Shown: positions 27,224 through 34,948 of the stretch, piece after piece
How positions within the stretch are numbered: position 1 is the first letter of the stretch
Layout of the letters: each line of letters opens with the position of its first letter
Assembly: GCA_963722295.1 (NCBI GenBank)
Contig: CAVRLB010000004.1
Span: 124,001-188,000, forward strand
Source: Brooklawnia sp032229645
GTDB taxonomy: Bacteria; Actinomycetota; Actinomycetes; Propionibacteriales; Propionibacteriaceae
Reading direction: 5' to 3'
Length of the DNA: 64,000 nucleotides
Position numbers and translations under genes: made by a program
Notes under the pieces: model-generated
The model's input: the letters and a program-made list of their open reading frames with translations, nothing else
What the model was told of the DNA's origin: nothing
Databases searched by the model: none

Positions 27224-27745
27224 TCAGCGCTTCGAGTACTGCGGAGCCTTGCGGGCCTTCTTGAGACCGGCCTTCTTACGCTCCTTGATGCGGGCGTCGC
27301 GGGTCAGCAGGCCGGCCTTCTTGAGGGCAGGACGGCTGGCCTCGGTGTCGATGGCGTTCAGCGCACGGGCGATGCCCAGGCGCAGCGCACCGGCCTGACC
27401 GGTAACGCCACCGCCGTTGATCCGCACGATCACATCGTAGGAATCCACGACGCCGGCGGTAACGAACGGTTCGTTGATCGACTGCTGATGCACCTTGTTG
27501 GGGAAGTACTCCTCAAGCGAACGGCCGTTGATCGACCACTTGCCGGTGCCGGGCACCAGGCGGACGCGGGCGATGGCTTCCTTGCGGCGGCCGGTGCCCT
27601 GCCCGGGAGCGATCACGGACGGACGCGACGACGATGCGCCTTGGGTGCCCGCCGCCGAATCCGCGCGATAGGCGATCTCGCGGTTCTGCTCGTCGGTGAA
27701 CGGCGTGGTGTTGGTTTCGACTTCTTCGGTCTGAGTGTCGGACAC
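27224..27745 (-). CDS. rpsI: 30S ribosomal protein S9
   Basis: S9 is recognised by GRRKEAIARVRLVPGTG, VRINGGGVTGQAGALRLGIARAL and the basic C-terminus KKARKAPQYSKR that reaches the P-site. An acidic N-terminal extension of about 45 residues precedes the core, as in other actinobacteria. GTG at 27745 has GAGGA about 9 nt upstream; a GTG at 27775 overlapping the rplM stop (GTGA) is the alternative. It is second in rplM-rpsI. Confidence 0.95.
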   Translation of the reverse strand: MSDTQTEEVETNTTPFTDEQNREIAYRADSAAGTQGASSSRPSVIAPGQGTGRRKEAIARVRLVPGTGKWSINGRSLEEYFPNKVHQQSINEPFVTAGVVDSYDVIVRINGGGVTGQAGALRLGIARALNAIDTEASRPALKKAGLLTRDARIKERKKAGLKKARKAPQYSKR

Positions 27746-27771
27746 GATCAAATCCTCGTTGTTGTGCGCGC

Positions 27772-28215
27772 TCACTGCGCGATCTGGGTGATCTCGTAAG
27801 GCTGCGGTTGCTGCGCAGCGTGCGGGTGATCGGGTCCGGAGTAGACCTTGAGCTTGCTCATCTGCTGACGGCTCAGCTTGTTCTTCGGCATCATGCCCCA
27901 GACGGCCTTCTCCACCAGTGCGCGGGGATCGTTGTCGCGAAGCTCACCGGCGGTGCGAGTGCGCAGACCGCCGGGGCGGCCCGAGACGGTGTAACGCTTC
28001 GAGTCGGTCGCCTTCTTGCCGGTCAACGCGAGCTTGGAGGCATTGACGACGATGACGAAATCGCCGCCGTCCATGTGCGGGGCGAAAGTCGGCTTGTTCT
28101 TGCCGCGCAGCAGCCCGGCCACCGTGGTGGCCAAGCGTCCGAGCACGACGTCTGTGGCATCGATCACGAGCCAATTCCTGGTGATCTCACCAGGCTTCGG
28201 GCTGTAAGTAGTCAC
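27772..28215 (-). CDS. rplM: 50S ribosomal protein L13
   Basis: L13 is an early-assembly 50S protein. The sequence begins VTTYSPKPGEITRNWLVIDA and contains VLGRLATTVAGLLRGKNK, HMDGGDFVIVVNA and the AVWGMMPKNKL motif. GTG at 28215 gives 147 residues; the longer open frame upstream covers the promoter and leader. It heads the rplM-rpsI operon. Confidence 0.96.
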   Translation of the reverse strand: MTTYSPKPGEITRNWLVIDATDVVLGRLATTVAGLLRGKNKPTFAPHMDGGDFVIVVNASKLALTGKKATDSKRYTVSGRPGGLRTRTAGELRDNDPRALVEKAVWGMMPKNKLSRQQMSKLKVYSGPDHPHAAQQPQPYEITQIAQ

Positions 28216-28287
28216 GGTTAGTGCGTCTTCCGGTTGTGGATGTCCAGAACACACGGGCTCGCGCTCGCATGAACATGCTTCAATGGC

Positions 28288-28338
28288 CGTTCCCATTCTT
28301 CCTGGGACCCGGTGCCGTCGAGGCACCGCGCGGGAACG
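28288..28338 (-). promoter_or_regulatory. Structured rplM leader
   Basis: In the rplM leader an outer stem CGTTCCC/GGGAACG (28332-28338 with 28288-28294) encloses a perfect GGTGCC/GGCACC hairpin (28311-28327). The structure begins about 3-10 nt after the predicted transcription start. It could be an autoregulatory target for L13 or S9. Confidence 0.5.
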
Positions 28339-28347
28339 ACCGTGTCC

Positions 28348-28376
28348 ACTGTAACCAGCCGTCCGCCTCAGGTCAA
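28348..28376 (-). promoter_or_regulatory. rplM-rpsI promoter
   Basis: On the minus strand TTGACC (28376-28371), a 17-nt spacer and TACAGT (28353-28348) form one of the best sigma-70-like promoters in the window. It overlaps the stop codon of the acyltransferase gene by a few bases. The predicted leader is about 125 nt. Confidence 0.75.
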
Positions 28377-30412
28377 AACGACAGCCCCTCCACCGCGGCC
28401 ACCACACGGTCATAGGCAGGCCCCGCCATCGTCGAGGCGTAATCCCTGCTCAGATGGTCGTAGTCCATCCACACCAGCACATTGCCGATCACCGCCGGGC
28501 ACTGGCCGCCGGGGCAGTAGAGGTCGGTCAGATCCAGCGAGGTGAATCCGTCACGGCTCTCGGCCCAGGCATCTCCGGGGCTTTCGGGTGCCAGTAGCTC
28601 GTCCACCGGCACCGTGCAGTTGTCCAGCGAGTCGCGGTTCCTCGTCCAGCAGTCGACCCGGCTGACCTCGAAACGAGGAGTGTCGCGAATGCCCACGACC
28701 GAGATCCCCTGATCGAGAAGCGGATCGATGACCTCGTCGAAGCCCAGGGGGATGAACTCGCCGTCCGGGTCTTCGACCTCGCTGCGGGTACCCATGGTGA
28801 CGACCGCATCGGGCTGCACCTCAAGTAGATATCGCAGGAAGGCAGCGCTGGTCTGCACGCACAGGTCGGGGCCGTCGAGGCCGAAACTGCAGCCGGGCTG
28901 CAGCAGCGCGACGAGTTGCCAGTTGCGTTCCTCGGCGATCGGCACCAGCGCTGCCAACAGCTGCTGGGTATGCGAGTTGCCCACCACCACGACGGTCCGC
29001 GCGGGCAGGAAGACGGTCGGGGTCTGCCAGCAATAGCCGGGCGAGAGCTCCTCTCGTGGCGCGAATCTGCCAGCACACGAGTCCGGCATCTCCATCCATT
29101 GGTCATCGAGTTCGCCCACCCGCGGCAGCACCTGCGCACCGGGATAGCCGTCGTATACGAAACCGTCGGTCAGCGTCTGCGCTCCGGGATTGTTCAGCGC
29201 GAAGTCCGCTCTGGCCTGTTCGGTCTCCGCGCGTAGCCGGCTGGTCTCGACGTTGATCCAGCCGCTGACCGGCACTGCCGCAATCGTCAAGCTCGCCGCT
29301 ACCAGCACCGCCATGTGGGTGGTACTCGCGTCGGCCCAGCGCCAACCGCGCAGCGGCTCATCGATGAATCTGGTCGCGGCCACCGCGATCCCGATCGAGA
29401 CCAGGACGAGGATCGTCCCCGCAATGACGCCGACTTCCAGGTCGTCGGTGACGGCGCGATAGGTGGTGAGAATCGGCCAATGCACCAGATAGAGCGCGTA
29501 GGCCGAATCTCCCAACCGCTGCATCGGCGTCCACGACAGGAAACGGTCGACACCGAACCGCGAATCGGACTGGCCCGCGATCATGATCGCGGCCGCCGCA
29601 CCCAGCGGCCACAGGGCGATCCAGCCCGGGAAGACGCCTTGCACATCGAGCACCAAACCGCACGAGATCATCGCCGCCAACCCGATCCAACCCAGAGCCA
29701 TCCGGGCCCGCCTGGCAGGATTCACCAACGGGATAGCCAGTGCCAGCAGCGATCCGAGAGCGAACTCCCACAGCCTGGCCCGGGTGTCGAAGTACGCGAG
29801 TTGCTGATCTGCGGCGGTGATGTACGTCGAGTACGCCAGCGAACCCACGAAGATCAAGCCGAAGATGACCGCGAGTACCTTGACCGGACGCCACCCGGTG
29901 GCACGGCAGATCAGATGGCCGAGCCCGAAGATCAACGGCCAGATCAAGAAGACCTGGCCGGTCACCGATAGCGACCAGAAATGCTGAAACGGCGAGGCAA
30001 GCGATTGGGTCGCTGCGTAATAGTCGGCCCCCACAGCCGCCAGATGCCAGTTCTCCCGATAGAAGATGGACGCCAACGCGTCCTCTCGATAGGTCCACTC
30101 CGCCCATTCGGGATACCAGGAGGAAAGCGCCCACGATGTCAGCAGAATAGTGATCACGGCCAACGGCAGCAGCCGTTTGAACGTGTGCAACCAATAGCGT
30201 GGGATCGCGAGCGGCCTACCGGCCTCCATCCTGCGGACGAAGGAGCCCGTCATGAAGAACGCCGAGATCAGCAAGAAGATGTCGACACCGCCGGAAACAC
30301 GGCCAATGAAGATGTGATACACCACCACCATCAGCACGGCGAGGGCGCGCAGACCCTGCACCTCGGGACGAAAACCCGAGTAGCGGCTGACGGTCTGTGA
30401 AGGCGATGACAC
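28373..30412 (-). CDS. Membrane acyltransferase with C-terminal SGNH domain
   Basis: This 679-residue protein has an acyltransferase-3 (OafA/YrhL-like) membrane domain with about 10 helices (residues 15-385) starting FRPEVQGLRALAVLMVVVYH. An extracytoplasmic SGNH-hydrolase-like domain follows (about 450-679). The nucleophile motif reads GNSHTQQ where GDSH is usual, and the C-terminal DxxH equivalent is DYDHLSRDY. Such proteins O-acetylate cell-surface glycans; the acceptor here is unknown. GTG at 30412 lies 6 nt from a TAGTCT box. Confidence 0.87.
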   Translation of the reverse strand: MSSPSQTVSRYSGFRPEVQGLRALAVLMVVVYHIFIGRVSGGVDIFLLISAFFMTGSFVRRMEAGRPLAIPRYWLHTFKRLLPLAVITILLTSWALSSWYPEWAEWTYREDALASIFYRENWHLAAVGADYYAATQSLASPFQHFWSLSVTGQVFLIWPLIFGLGHLICRATGWRPVKVLAVIFGLIFVGSLAYSTYITAADQQLAYFDTRARLWEFALGSLLALAIPLVNPARRARMALGWIGLAAMISCGLVLDVQGVFPGWIALWPLGAAAAIMIAGQSDSRFGVDRFLSWTPMQRLGDSAYALYLVHWPILTTYRAVTDDLEVGVIAGTILVLVSIGIAVAATRFIDEPLRGWRWADASTTHMAVLVAASLTIAAVPVSGWINVETSRLRAETEQARADFALNNPGAQTLTDGFVYDGYPGAQVLPRVGELDDQWMEMPDSCAGRFAPREELSPGYCWQTPTVFLPARTVVVVGNSHTQQLLAALVPIAEERNWQLVALLQPGCSFGLDGPDLCVQTSAAFLRYLLEVQPDAVVTMGTRSEVEDPDGEFIPLGFDEVIDPLLDQGISVVGIRDTPRFEVSRVDCWTRNRDSLDNCTVPVDELLAPESPGDAWAESRDGFTSLDLTDLYCPGGQCPAVIGNVLVWMDYDHLSRDYASTMAGPAYDRVVAAVEGLSF

Positions 30413-30418
30413 CTGGCG

Positions 30419-30424
30419 AGACTA
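30419..30424 (-). promoter_or_regulatory. -10 box of acyltransferase, leaderless arrangement
   Basis: On the minus strand TAGTCT ends 6 nt before the GTG start. A TTGGTG lies 19 nt upstream of it, a poor spacing. Confidence 0.45.
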
Positions 30425-30565
30425 CCTAACCGAGGCTGCGCAGCACCAATACCGAGCGGGCGCGTTGCAGAGACGGACGACCCGAGCGGCATCCCGCGCC
30501 CCAATTCGGCAGCCAGATGCGACGGAATCCTTGCGGGAGACCACCGAGCGCGGCAATGTTGGGTC

Positions 30566-32662
30566 ATGGCTTCAAAGACGAGCACTCAAGCACCCAAGGT
30601 GACCTCTCCGGCAGACATACGCAATGTGGTCCTGGTCGGATCTGCTGGTTCGGGCAAGACCACATTGTTCGAGAACCTGATCAAGACTCGTATCCCCGGA
30701 TATCGCGGTGAGAAGGAGAATGCGGAACGCTCGGCGGCGCTGACACTGGCCACTATCACCACCGGGCAGTCGACCGTCATCAACCTGCTGGACGCGCCGG
30801 GCAATCCCGACTACGTCGGCGAGCTTCGCGCCGGATTGCGCGCCGCTGACGCCGCGCTGTTCATCGTGAGCGCCGCCGACGGCATCGATGCCATCACCCA
30901 GATTCTGTGGTCCGAATGCGCCGGCGCAGGCGTGCCGCGCGCGATCGTGGTCACCAAGCTCGACACCGAGCATGCCAGCTTCGAACAGACCGTGCAGCGT
31001 TGCCAGGAGGTCTTCGGGGCGGGTGTACATCCCTCATATCTTCCCTTCGTCGGCGAGGACGACCAGATCGTCGGCAACCTGTCACTGCTCAGTCAGAAGG
31101 TGCACGACTACTCATCGGGACGCCGTGTGTCGAGGGCTGCCAACGCGGCCGAGCTGGCAGCGATCGAAGACTTCCGCACCGACTATGTCGAGTCGATCAT
31201 CACCGAGTCCGAGGACGACGAGCTACTCGAGCGCTACTTCGAAGGCGATGAGCTGGCGGTCGACGAGGTCGTCAGCAATCTGATGAAGGCGCTGTACCAC
31301 GGCAAGTTCTACCCGGTGATTCCCGTCACGACTACCGGGGTCGGTACCGAAGAGCTGATCAGTGTGATCGATCGCGGTTTCCCGACTCCGCTGCGCTATC
31401 AACCACCGATGATGGCCAATCTTGCCGGCGATCCGATCGATCCTCCCGAGGTGGATCCCGCTGGACCGCTGCTCGCCCAGGTCATCCGCACCACGTCCGA
31501 TCCCTACGCCGGTCGCCAGTCGATGGTCCGCGTCTTCAGCGGCACGCTGCGCCCCGATACCGCGGTTCATGTGGCGGGGCATCGCGAACAGTTGCAGGGT
31601 GCGTCCAATTCGCATCATCCCGATCACGACGACGACGAGCGGGTGGGTCTGCTGAGCGCACCCAGCGGCCTGGACCTCTACCCCAAGGATGCCGCGGTCG
31701 CGGGCGAGATCGTGATGGTCGCGAAGCTCGGCACCGCCGAGACCGGCGACACCTTGTCGGATCCCGCCAACCCCGTGGTGATCGAACCCTGGCTGCTGCC
31801 CGAGCCGCTGCTGCCGGTCGCGATCCGTGCGGCCAGCCGCAATGATGAGGACAAGCTCGCCGGAGCCCTGCAGCGGCTGGTGATCGAGGACATCACCATC
31901 CGGCTGGAACGGGCCGCCGGCACCGACCAGCTGCTGCTGTGGTCGATGGGCCAGGCCCACCAGGACCTGCTGATGAGCCGGCTGCGCGATAAGTACGGCG
32001 TCAACATCACCGCCGATCAGATCCGCGCCGCACTGCGGGAGACCTTCATCGCCCCGGTTACCGCGCATGGACGCCATGTCAAGCAATCCGGCGGGCACGG
32101 CCAGTACGCGGTCTGCGATATCCGCGTCGAGCCGAACGAACGCGGCGCCGGATTCGAGTTCATCGACCAGGTTGTCGGCGGCGCCGTGCCGCGGCAGTTC
32201 ATTCCGTCGGTCGAGAAGGGCGTTCGTGCGCAGATGGAGAAGGGCACGCTGACCGGATACCCGATGGTCGACGTCAAGGTGACCCTCTACGACGGCAAGT
32301 CGCACTCGGTCGACTCGTCCGACATGGCTTTCCAGTCGGCCGGAGCGCTCGCGTTGAAGGAGGCGGCGTCCTCGTCCACGGTGGCGTTGCTGGAGCCCGT
32401 GGACGAAGTGACGGTCACGGTCTCCGACGAGCACCTCGGCGCGGTGATGACCGACCTGGGCAATCGCCGTGGTCAGGTGCTCGGCACCGATGCCAACGAG
32501 AAGGGACAGTCGATCGTCCGGGCGCTGGTGCCGCAGAGCGAACTCAGCCGTTACGCGATCGACCTGCGTGGGCTTGCGCGCGGCTCGGGCAGCTTCACTC
32601 GCGTCTTCCACGGCTACGAGCTGATGCCGCAGAACATGGTGCAGGAGTTCATGAAGGCCTGA
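30566..32662 (+). CDS. Elongation factor G-like protein EF-G2
   Basis: This 698-residue translational GTPase has the full EF-G domain order. G1 is GSAGSGKTTL (residues 25-34), G3 reads DAPGNPDY instead of DTPGHVDF, and G4 reads TKLD instead of NKMD. Domain IV includes SGGHGQYAVCDIRVEP. The catalytic His after PG in G3 is replaced by Asn and switch I is divergent, as in the actinobacterial EF-G2 group. It may bind GTP with altered hydrolysis; its role in translation is unsettled. CAATGT lies 6 nt before the ATG. Confidence 0.9.
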   Translation: MASKTSTQAPKVTSPADIRNVVLVGSAGSGKTTLFENLIKTRIPGYRGEKENAERSAALTLATITTGQSTVINLLDAPGNPDYVGELRAGLRAADAALFIVSAADGIDAITQILWSECAGAGVPRAIVVTKLDTEHASFEQTVQRCQEVFGAGVHPSYLPFVGEDDQIVGNLSLLSQKVHDYSSGRRVSRAANAAELAAIEDFRTDYVESIITESEDDELLERYFEGDELAVDEVVSNLMKALYHGKFYPVIPVTTTGVGTEELISVIDRGFPTPLRYQPPMMANLAGDPIDPPEVDPAGPLLAQVIRTTSDPYAGRQSMVRVFSGTLRPDTAVHVAGHREQLQGASNSHHPDHDDDERVGLLSAPSGLDLYPKDAAVAGEIVMVAKLGTAETGDTLSDPANPVVIEPWLLPEPLLPVAIRAASRNDEDKLAGALQRLVIEDITIRLERAAGTDQLLLWSMGQAHQDLLMSRLRDKYGVNITADQIRAALRETFIAPVTAHGRHVKQSGGHGQYAVCDIRVEPNERGAGFEFIDQVVGGAVPRQFIPSVEKGVRAQMEKGTLTGYPMVDVKVTLYDGKSHSVDSSDMAFQSAGALALKEAASSSTVALLEPVDEVTVTVSDEHLGAVMTDLGNRRGQVLGTDANEKGQSIVRALVPQSELSRYAIDLRGLARGSGSFTRVFHGYELMPQNMVQEFMKA

Positions 32663-32677
32663 CCGCAGCAGCTACCC

Positions 32678-32721
32678 AAAACAGCAGCGGCTAGCGAGGA
32701 TTCGCTAGCCGCTGCTGTTTT
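32678..32721. terminator. Bidirectional 20-bp hairpin terminator
   Basis: Perfect 20-bp arms (32678-32697 with 32702-32721; core GCAGCGGCTAGCGA) close on a 4-nt GGAT loop. The stem is flanked by AAAA on the left and TTTT on the right, giving a U-tract on either strand. It separates convergent EF-G2 and yccF and shares its core with 1258-1290. Confidence 0.9.
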
Positions 32722-32798
32722 CGGCAGTCGCTATGGTCTTCGCTTGCCAGAGATCAGCAGGCACGCAGGGAACAACCAGACCAGCCCGGTTCAACCCG

Positions 32799-33215
32799 TC
32801 AGCGCCACTGGACGAGCGAAGTCTGGTAGGCGGCGCGCGGGTCGTCCTTGTCGAGCACGTCCTTGCCGAACGGGAACGCGGTGACCGGGATCATCATGAT
32901 CGACACGACGGCGTTGGCGATACCGACGATGGTCACCGCCTGGGTGAGCGCGGTGATCACGTGAATGACGACCAGGATCCAGCCGACGGTGATGAACCAG
33001 ATGATGTTCATGATCGTCGAACCCGCGCCGGCGTTCGGCTTCTTCACGACCACGGAGCCGAAGGGCCACAGCACATAGCGGGCCATCCGGAACGAGGCGA
33101 GACCCACCGGAATGGTGATGATCAGCAGGCAGGCGATGATGCCCGCGACGAAGTAGGCTGCGGCGAGCCAGATGCCCCCGAGAACCAGCCAGATCAGATT
33201 GAGCAGGGTACGCAT
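32799..33215 (-). CDS. yccF: YccF-domain inner-membrane protein
   Basis: This 138-residue protein has two YccF (DUF307) repeats. The first runs from MRTLLNLIWLVLGGIWLA through TIPVGLASFRMARYVLWPFG; the second from NIIWFITVGWILVVIHVITA through IPVTAFPFGKDVL. Four or more membrane segments are predicted. ATG at 33215 is preferred over a longer frame because the domain starts there. Function is unknown. It is divergent from trmB. Confidence 0.9.
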   Translation of the reverse strand: MRTLLNLIWLVLGGIWLAAAYFVAGIIACLLIITIPVGLASFRMARYVLWPFGSVVVKKPNAGAGSTIMNIIWFITVGWILVVIHVITALTQAVTIVGIANAVVSIMMIPVTAFPFGKDVLDKDDPRAAYQTSLVQWR

Positions 33216-33238
33216 GTACCCATCGTGCCAGAGCCGGT

Positions 33239-33290
33239 GGCGCCCGATCACCGAAGCGACACGCAGCGACAATTCTTCGGGGGTCCTAAG
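33239..33290 (+). repeat. Remnant of the MITE-like element's right end
   Basis: About 50 bp matches the right end of copy 1 (7220-7267), including GGCGCCCGA, GAAGCGACACGCAGCG, AATTCT and GGGTCCTA, with several substitutions. The left part of the element is absent. It fills most of the yccF-trmB divergent region and ends in the trmB -10 box. Confidence 0.7.
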
Positions 33291-33292
33291 CT
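33287..33292 (+). promoter_or_regulatory. -10 box of trmB, leaderless arrangement
   Basis: TAAGCT ends 7 nt before the trmB ATG at 33300. It is part of, or abuts, the repeat remnant. No ribosome-binding site is visible. Confidence 0.45.
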
Positions 33293-33299
33293 GTTCACC

Positions 33300-34043
33300 A
33301 TGTCTGAAGCGCCTGGACGAGAGCTACCCGCAGTGGTGTCGTTTGTGCGCCGTAGCCCCCGGATGAATCCCAGCCAGCAGCGCGCGCTCGACAGACTCGC
33401 CCCGCAGTATCTGATCGAGGTGCCGCGCGGTGAGCTGAGCACATCGATCGCATCCTGCGCCCAAGTCGACTGGAACGCCGAGTTCGGGCGTCCGGTCGGC
33501 GCCGAGAACTCACCGGTCTTCGTCGAGATCGGTTCTGGCACCGGAGATTCGCTGGTCGCCAGCGCCCTGGCTCATCCTGAGGCAAACCTCATCGGCTTTG
33601 AGGTCTATGAGCGGGCCGTGGCGAGCACCATGTCGAAGCTCGCAGCGGCCGGGGCTGCCAATGCCCGGCTGATGATGGTGGACGCGGTGCAGGCACTCGA
33701 CCACCTCTTCGCTCCGAGTTCGATCGCGCGGCTGAGCCTCTTCTTCCCCGATCCGTGGCCGAAGAAGCGTCACCACAAGCGGCGGCTGGTGTCCCCCGCC
33801 TTCTCGGAGGTAGCGGCCAGCCGGCTCACGATTGGGGGATGCTGGCTGGTCGCGACCGATTGGCCGGACTACGCCGATCAGATGCGCGAGGTGCTGGATT
33901 CGACGCCCGGCCTGATCAACGAGTACGCCACGCCCGGCGGCTGGGCGCCCCGTCCCGACGAGCGTCCGATCACCAAGTTCGAACAGCGTGGGCTGGCCGC
34001 CGGGCGTCCGGTCGTCGACCTGTGCTACCGGAGGGTCCCATGA
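33300..34043 (+). CDS. trmB: tRNA (guanine-N7)-methyltransferase TrmB
   Basis: TrmB makes m7G46 in tRNA. The 247-residue protein has motif I VFVEIGSGTGDSL, IGFEVYERAV and the signature FFPDPWPKKRHHKRRLV with the catalytic-site Asp. The C-terminus RPITKFEQRGLAAGRPVVDL is typical. ATG at 33300 is chosen because sequence before it is repeat remnant. It is coupled to truA by a 4-nt overlap. Confidence 0.95.
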   Translation: MSEAPGRELPAVVSFVRRSPRMNPSQQRALDRLAPQYLIEVPRGELSTSIASCAQVDWNAEFGRPVGAENSPVFVEIGSGTGDSLVASALAHPEANLIGFEVYERAVASTMSKLAAAGAANARLMMVDAVQALDHLFAPSSIARLSLFFPDPWPKKRHHKRRLVSPAFSEVAASRLTIGGCWLVATDWPDYADQMREVLDSTPGLINEYATPGGWAPRPDERPITKFEQRGLAAGRPVVDLCYRRVP

Positions 34044-34948
34044 GATCGCCGCTACCCCAGCCCAGCGATCGGGCCGCCGAACCAGCGTGTCCGGTCCCGG
34101 CTCGCCTCGACCCGTCGTCCAAGCCGGACCGGCGCTGGCGCCTGGACATCGCCTACGACGGCAGCGGCTTTCACGGTTGGGCATCCCAGAATGACCTTCG
34201 AACCGTGCAGGGCACCCTGGAGAGCTGGATCAGCACCGTGCTACGCACCGCAGAACCCGTGCGGTTGACGGTGGCCGGGCGCACCGACGCCGGCGTGCAT
34301 GCTCGGGGACAGGTCGCGCACATGGACCTGGCCCGGGAATACGATGCCACCCATCTGGCCCAGCGGTTGCTCCGGGTGATTCCCGACGATGTCGTGGTGA
34401 ACCAGGTGAGCCGCGCTCCGGAGGGTTTCGACGCGCGCTTCTCGGCGATCTGGAGGCACTATGTGTTTCGCCTGTGGGATGCCGATTCTCGGCCCGACCC
34501 GCTGCTGCGCGGACATGTCGTCCGGGTGCGGGAGAGTCTCGATCTGGACGCGATGAACCAGGCCTCCGCTAGCCTGCTCGGGCTGCACGATTTCGCACCG
34601 TTTTGCCGGCGTGATGATTTCGGTACCTCCATCCGTCATCTCACGGACTTCTACGCGATCAGACGCACCGACGGCACCGGATGGATCGAATGCCATGTTC
34701 AGGCGGACGCCTTCTGTCACTCGATGGTGCGCTCACTGGTCGGCGCGATCTGGGCGGTCGGCGCCGGACGCCGGGACCTGGCCTGGCTGCGCACGGTCGC
34801 CGCGCACCCGGTGCGGCACAACGACGTCTATGTGATGCCTGCGCATGGGCTTTGTCTCGAAGAAGTCGGCTATCCCGCTGACAACCAGTTGGCAGCGCGT
34901 GCCGCACAGGCCCGCTCATTTCGCACCCCGCAGGAGATCGACCGGTGA
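34040..34948 (+). CDS. truA: tRNA pseudouridine synthase A
   Basis: TruA forms pseudouridine at tRNA positions 38-40. The 302-residue protein has DIAYDGSGFHGWASQ, the catalytic Asp in VAGRTDAGVHARGQVAH, RHYVFRLW and FCHSMVRSLVGAIWAVG. ATG at 34040 has GGAGGGT upstream and overlaps the trmB stop. In many actinobacteria truA follows rplQ; here it is 6 kb away in an RNA-modification operon. Confidence 0.95.
   Translation: MRSPLPQPSDRAAEPACPVPARLDPSSKPDRRWRLDIAYDGSGFHGWASQNDLRTVQGTLESWISTVLRTAEPVRLTVAGRTDAGVHARGQVAHMDLAREYDATHLAQRLLRVIPDDVVVNQVSRAPEGFDARFSAIWRHYVFRLWDADSRPDPLLRGHVVRVRESLDLDAMNQASASLLGLHDFAPFCRRDDFGTSIRHLTDFYAIRRTDGTGWIECHVQADAFCHSMVRSLVGAIWAVGAGRRDLAWLRTVAAHPVRHNDVYVMPAHGLCLEEVGYPADNQLAARAAQARSFRTPQEIDR

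Noticed and set aside
31223..32611. 462-codon frame antisense to EF-G2
   Set aside because: Same shadow pattern; the sense gene is unmistakable.
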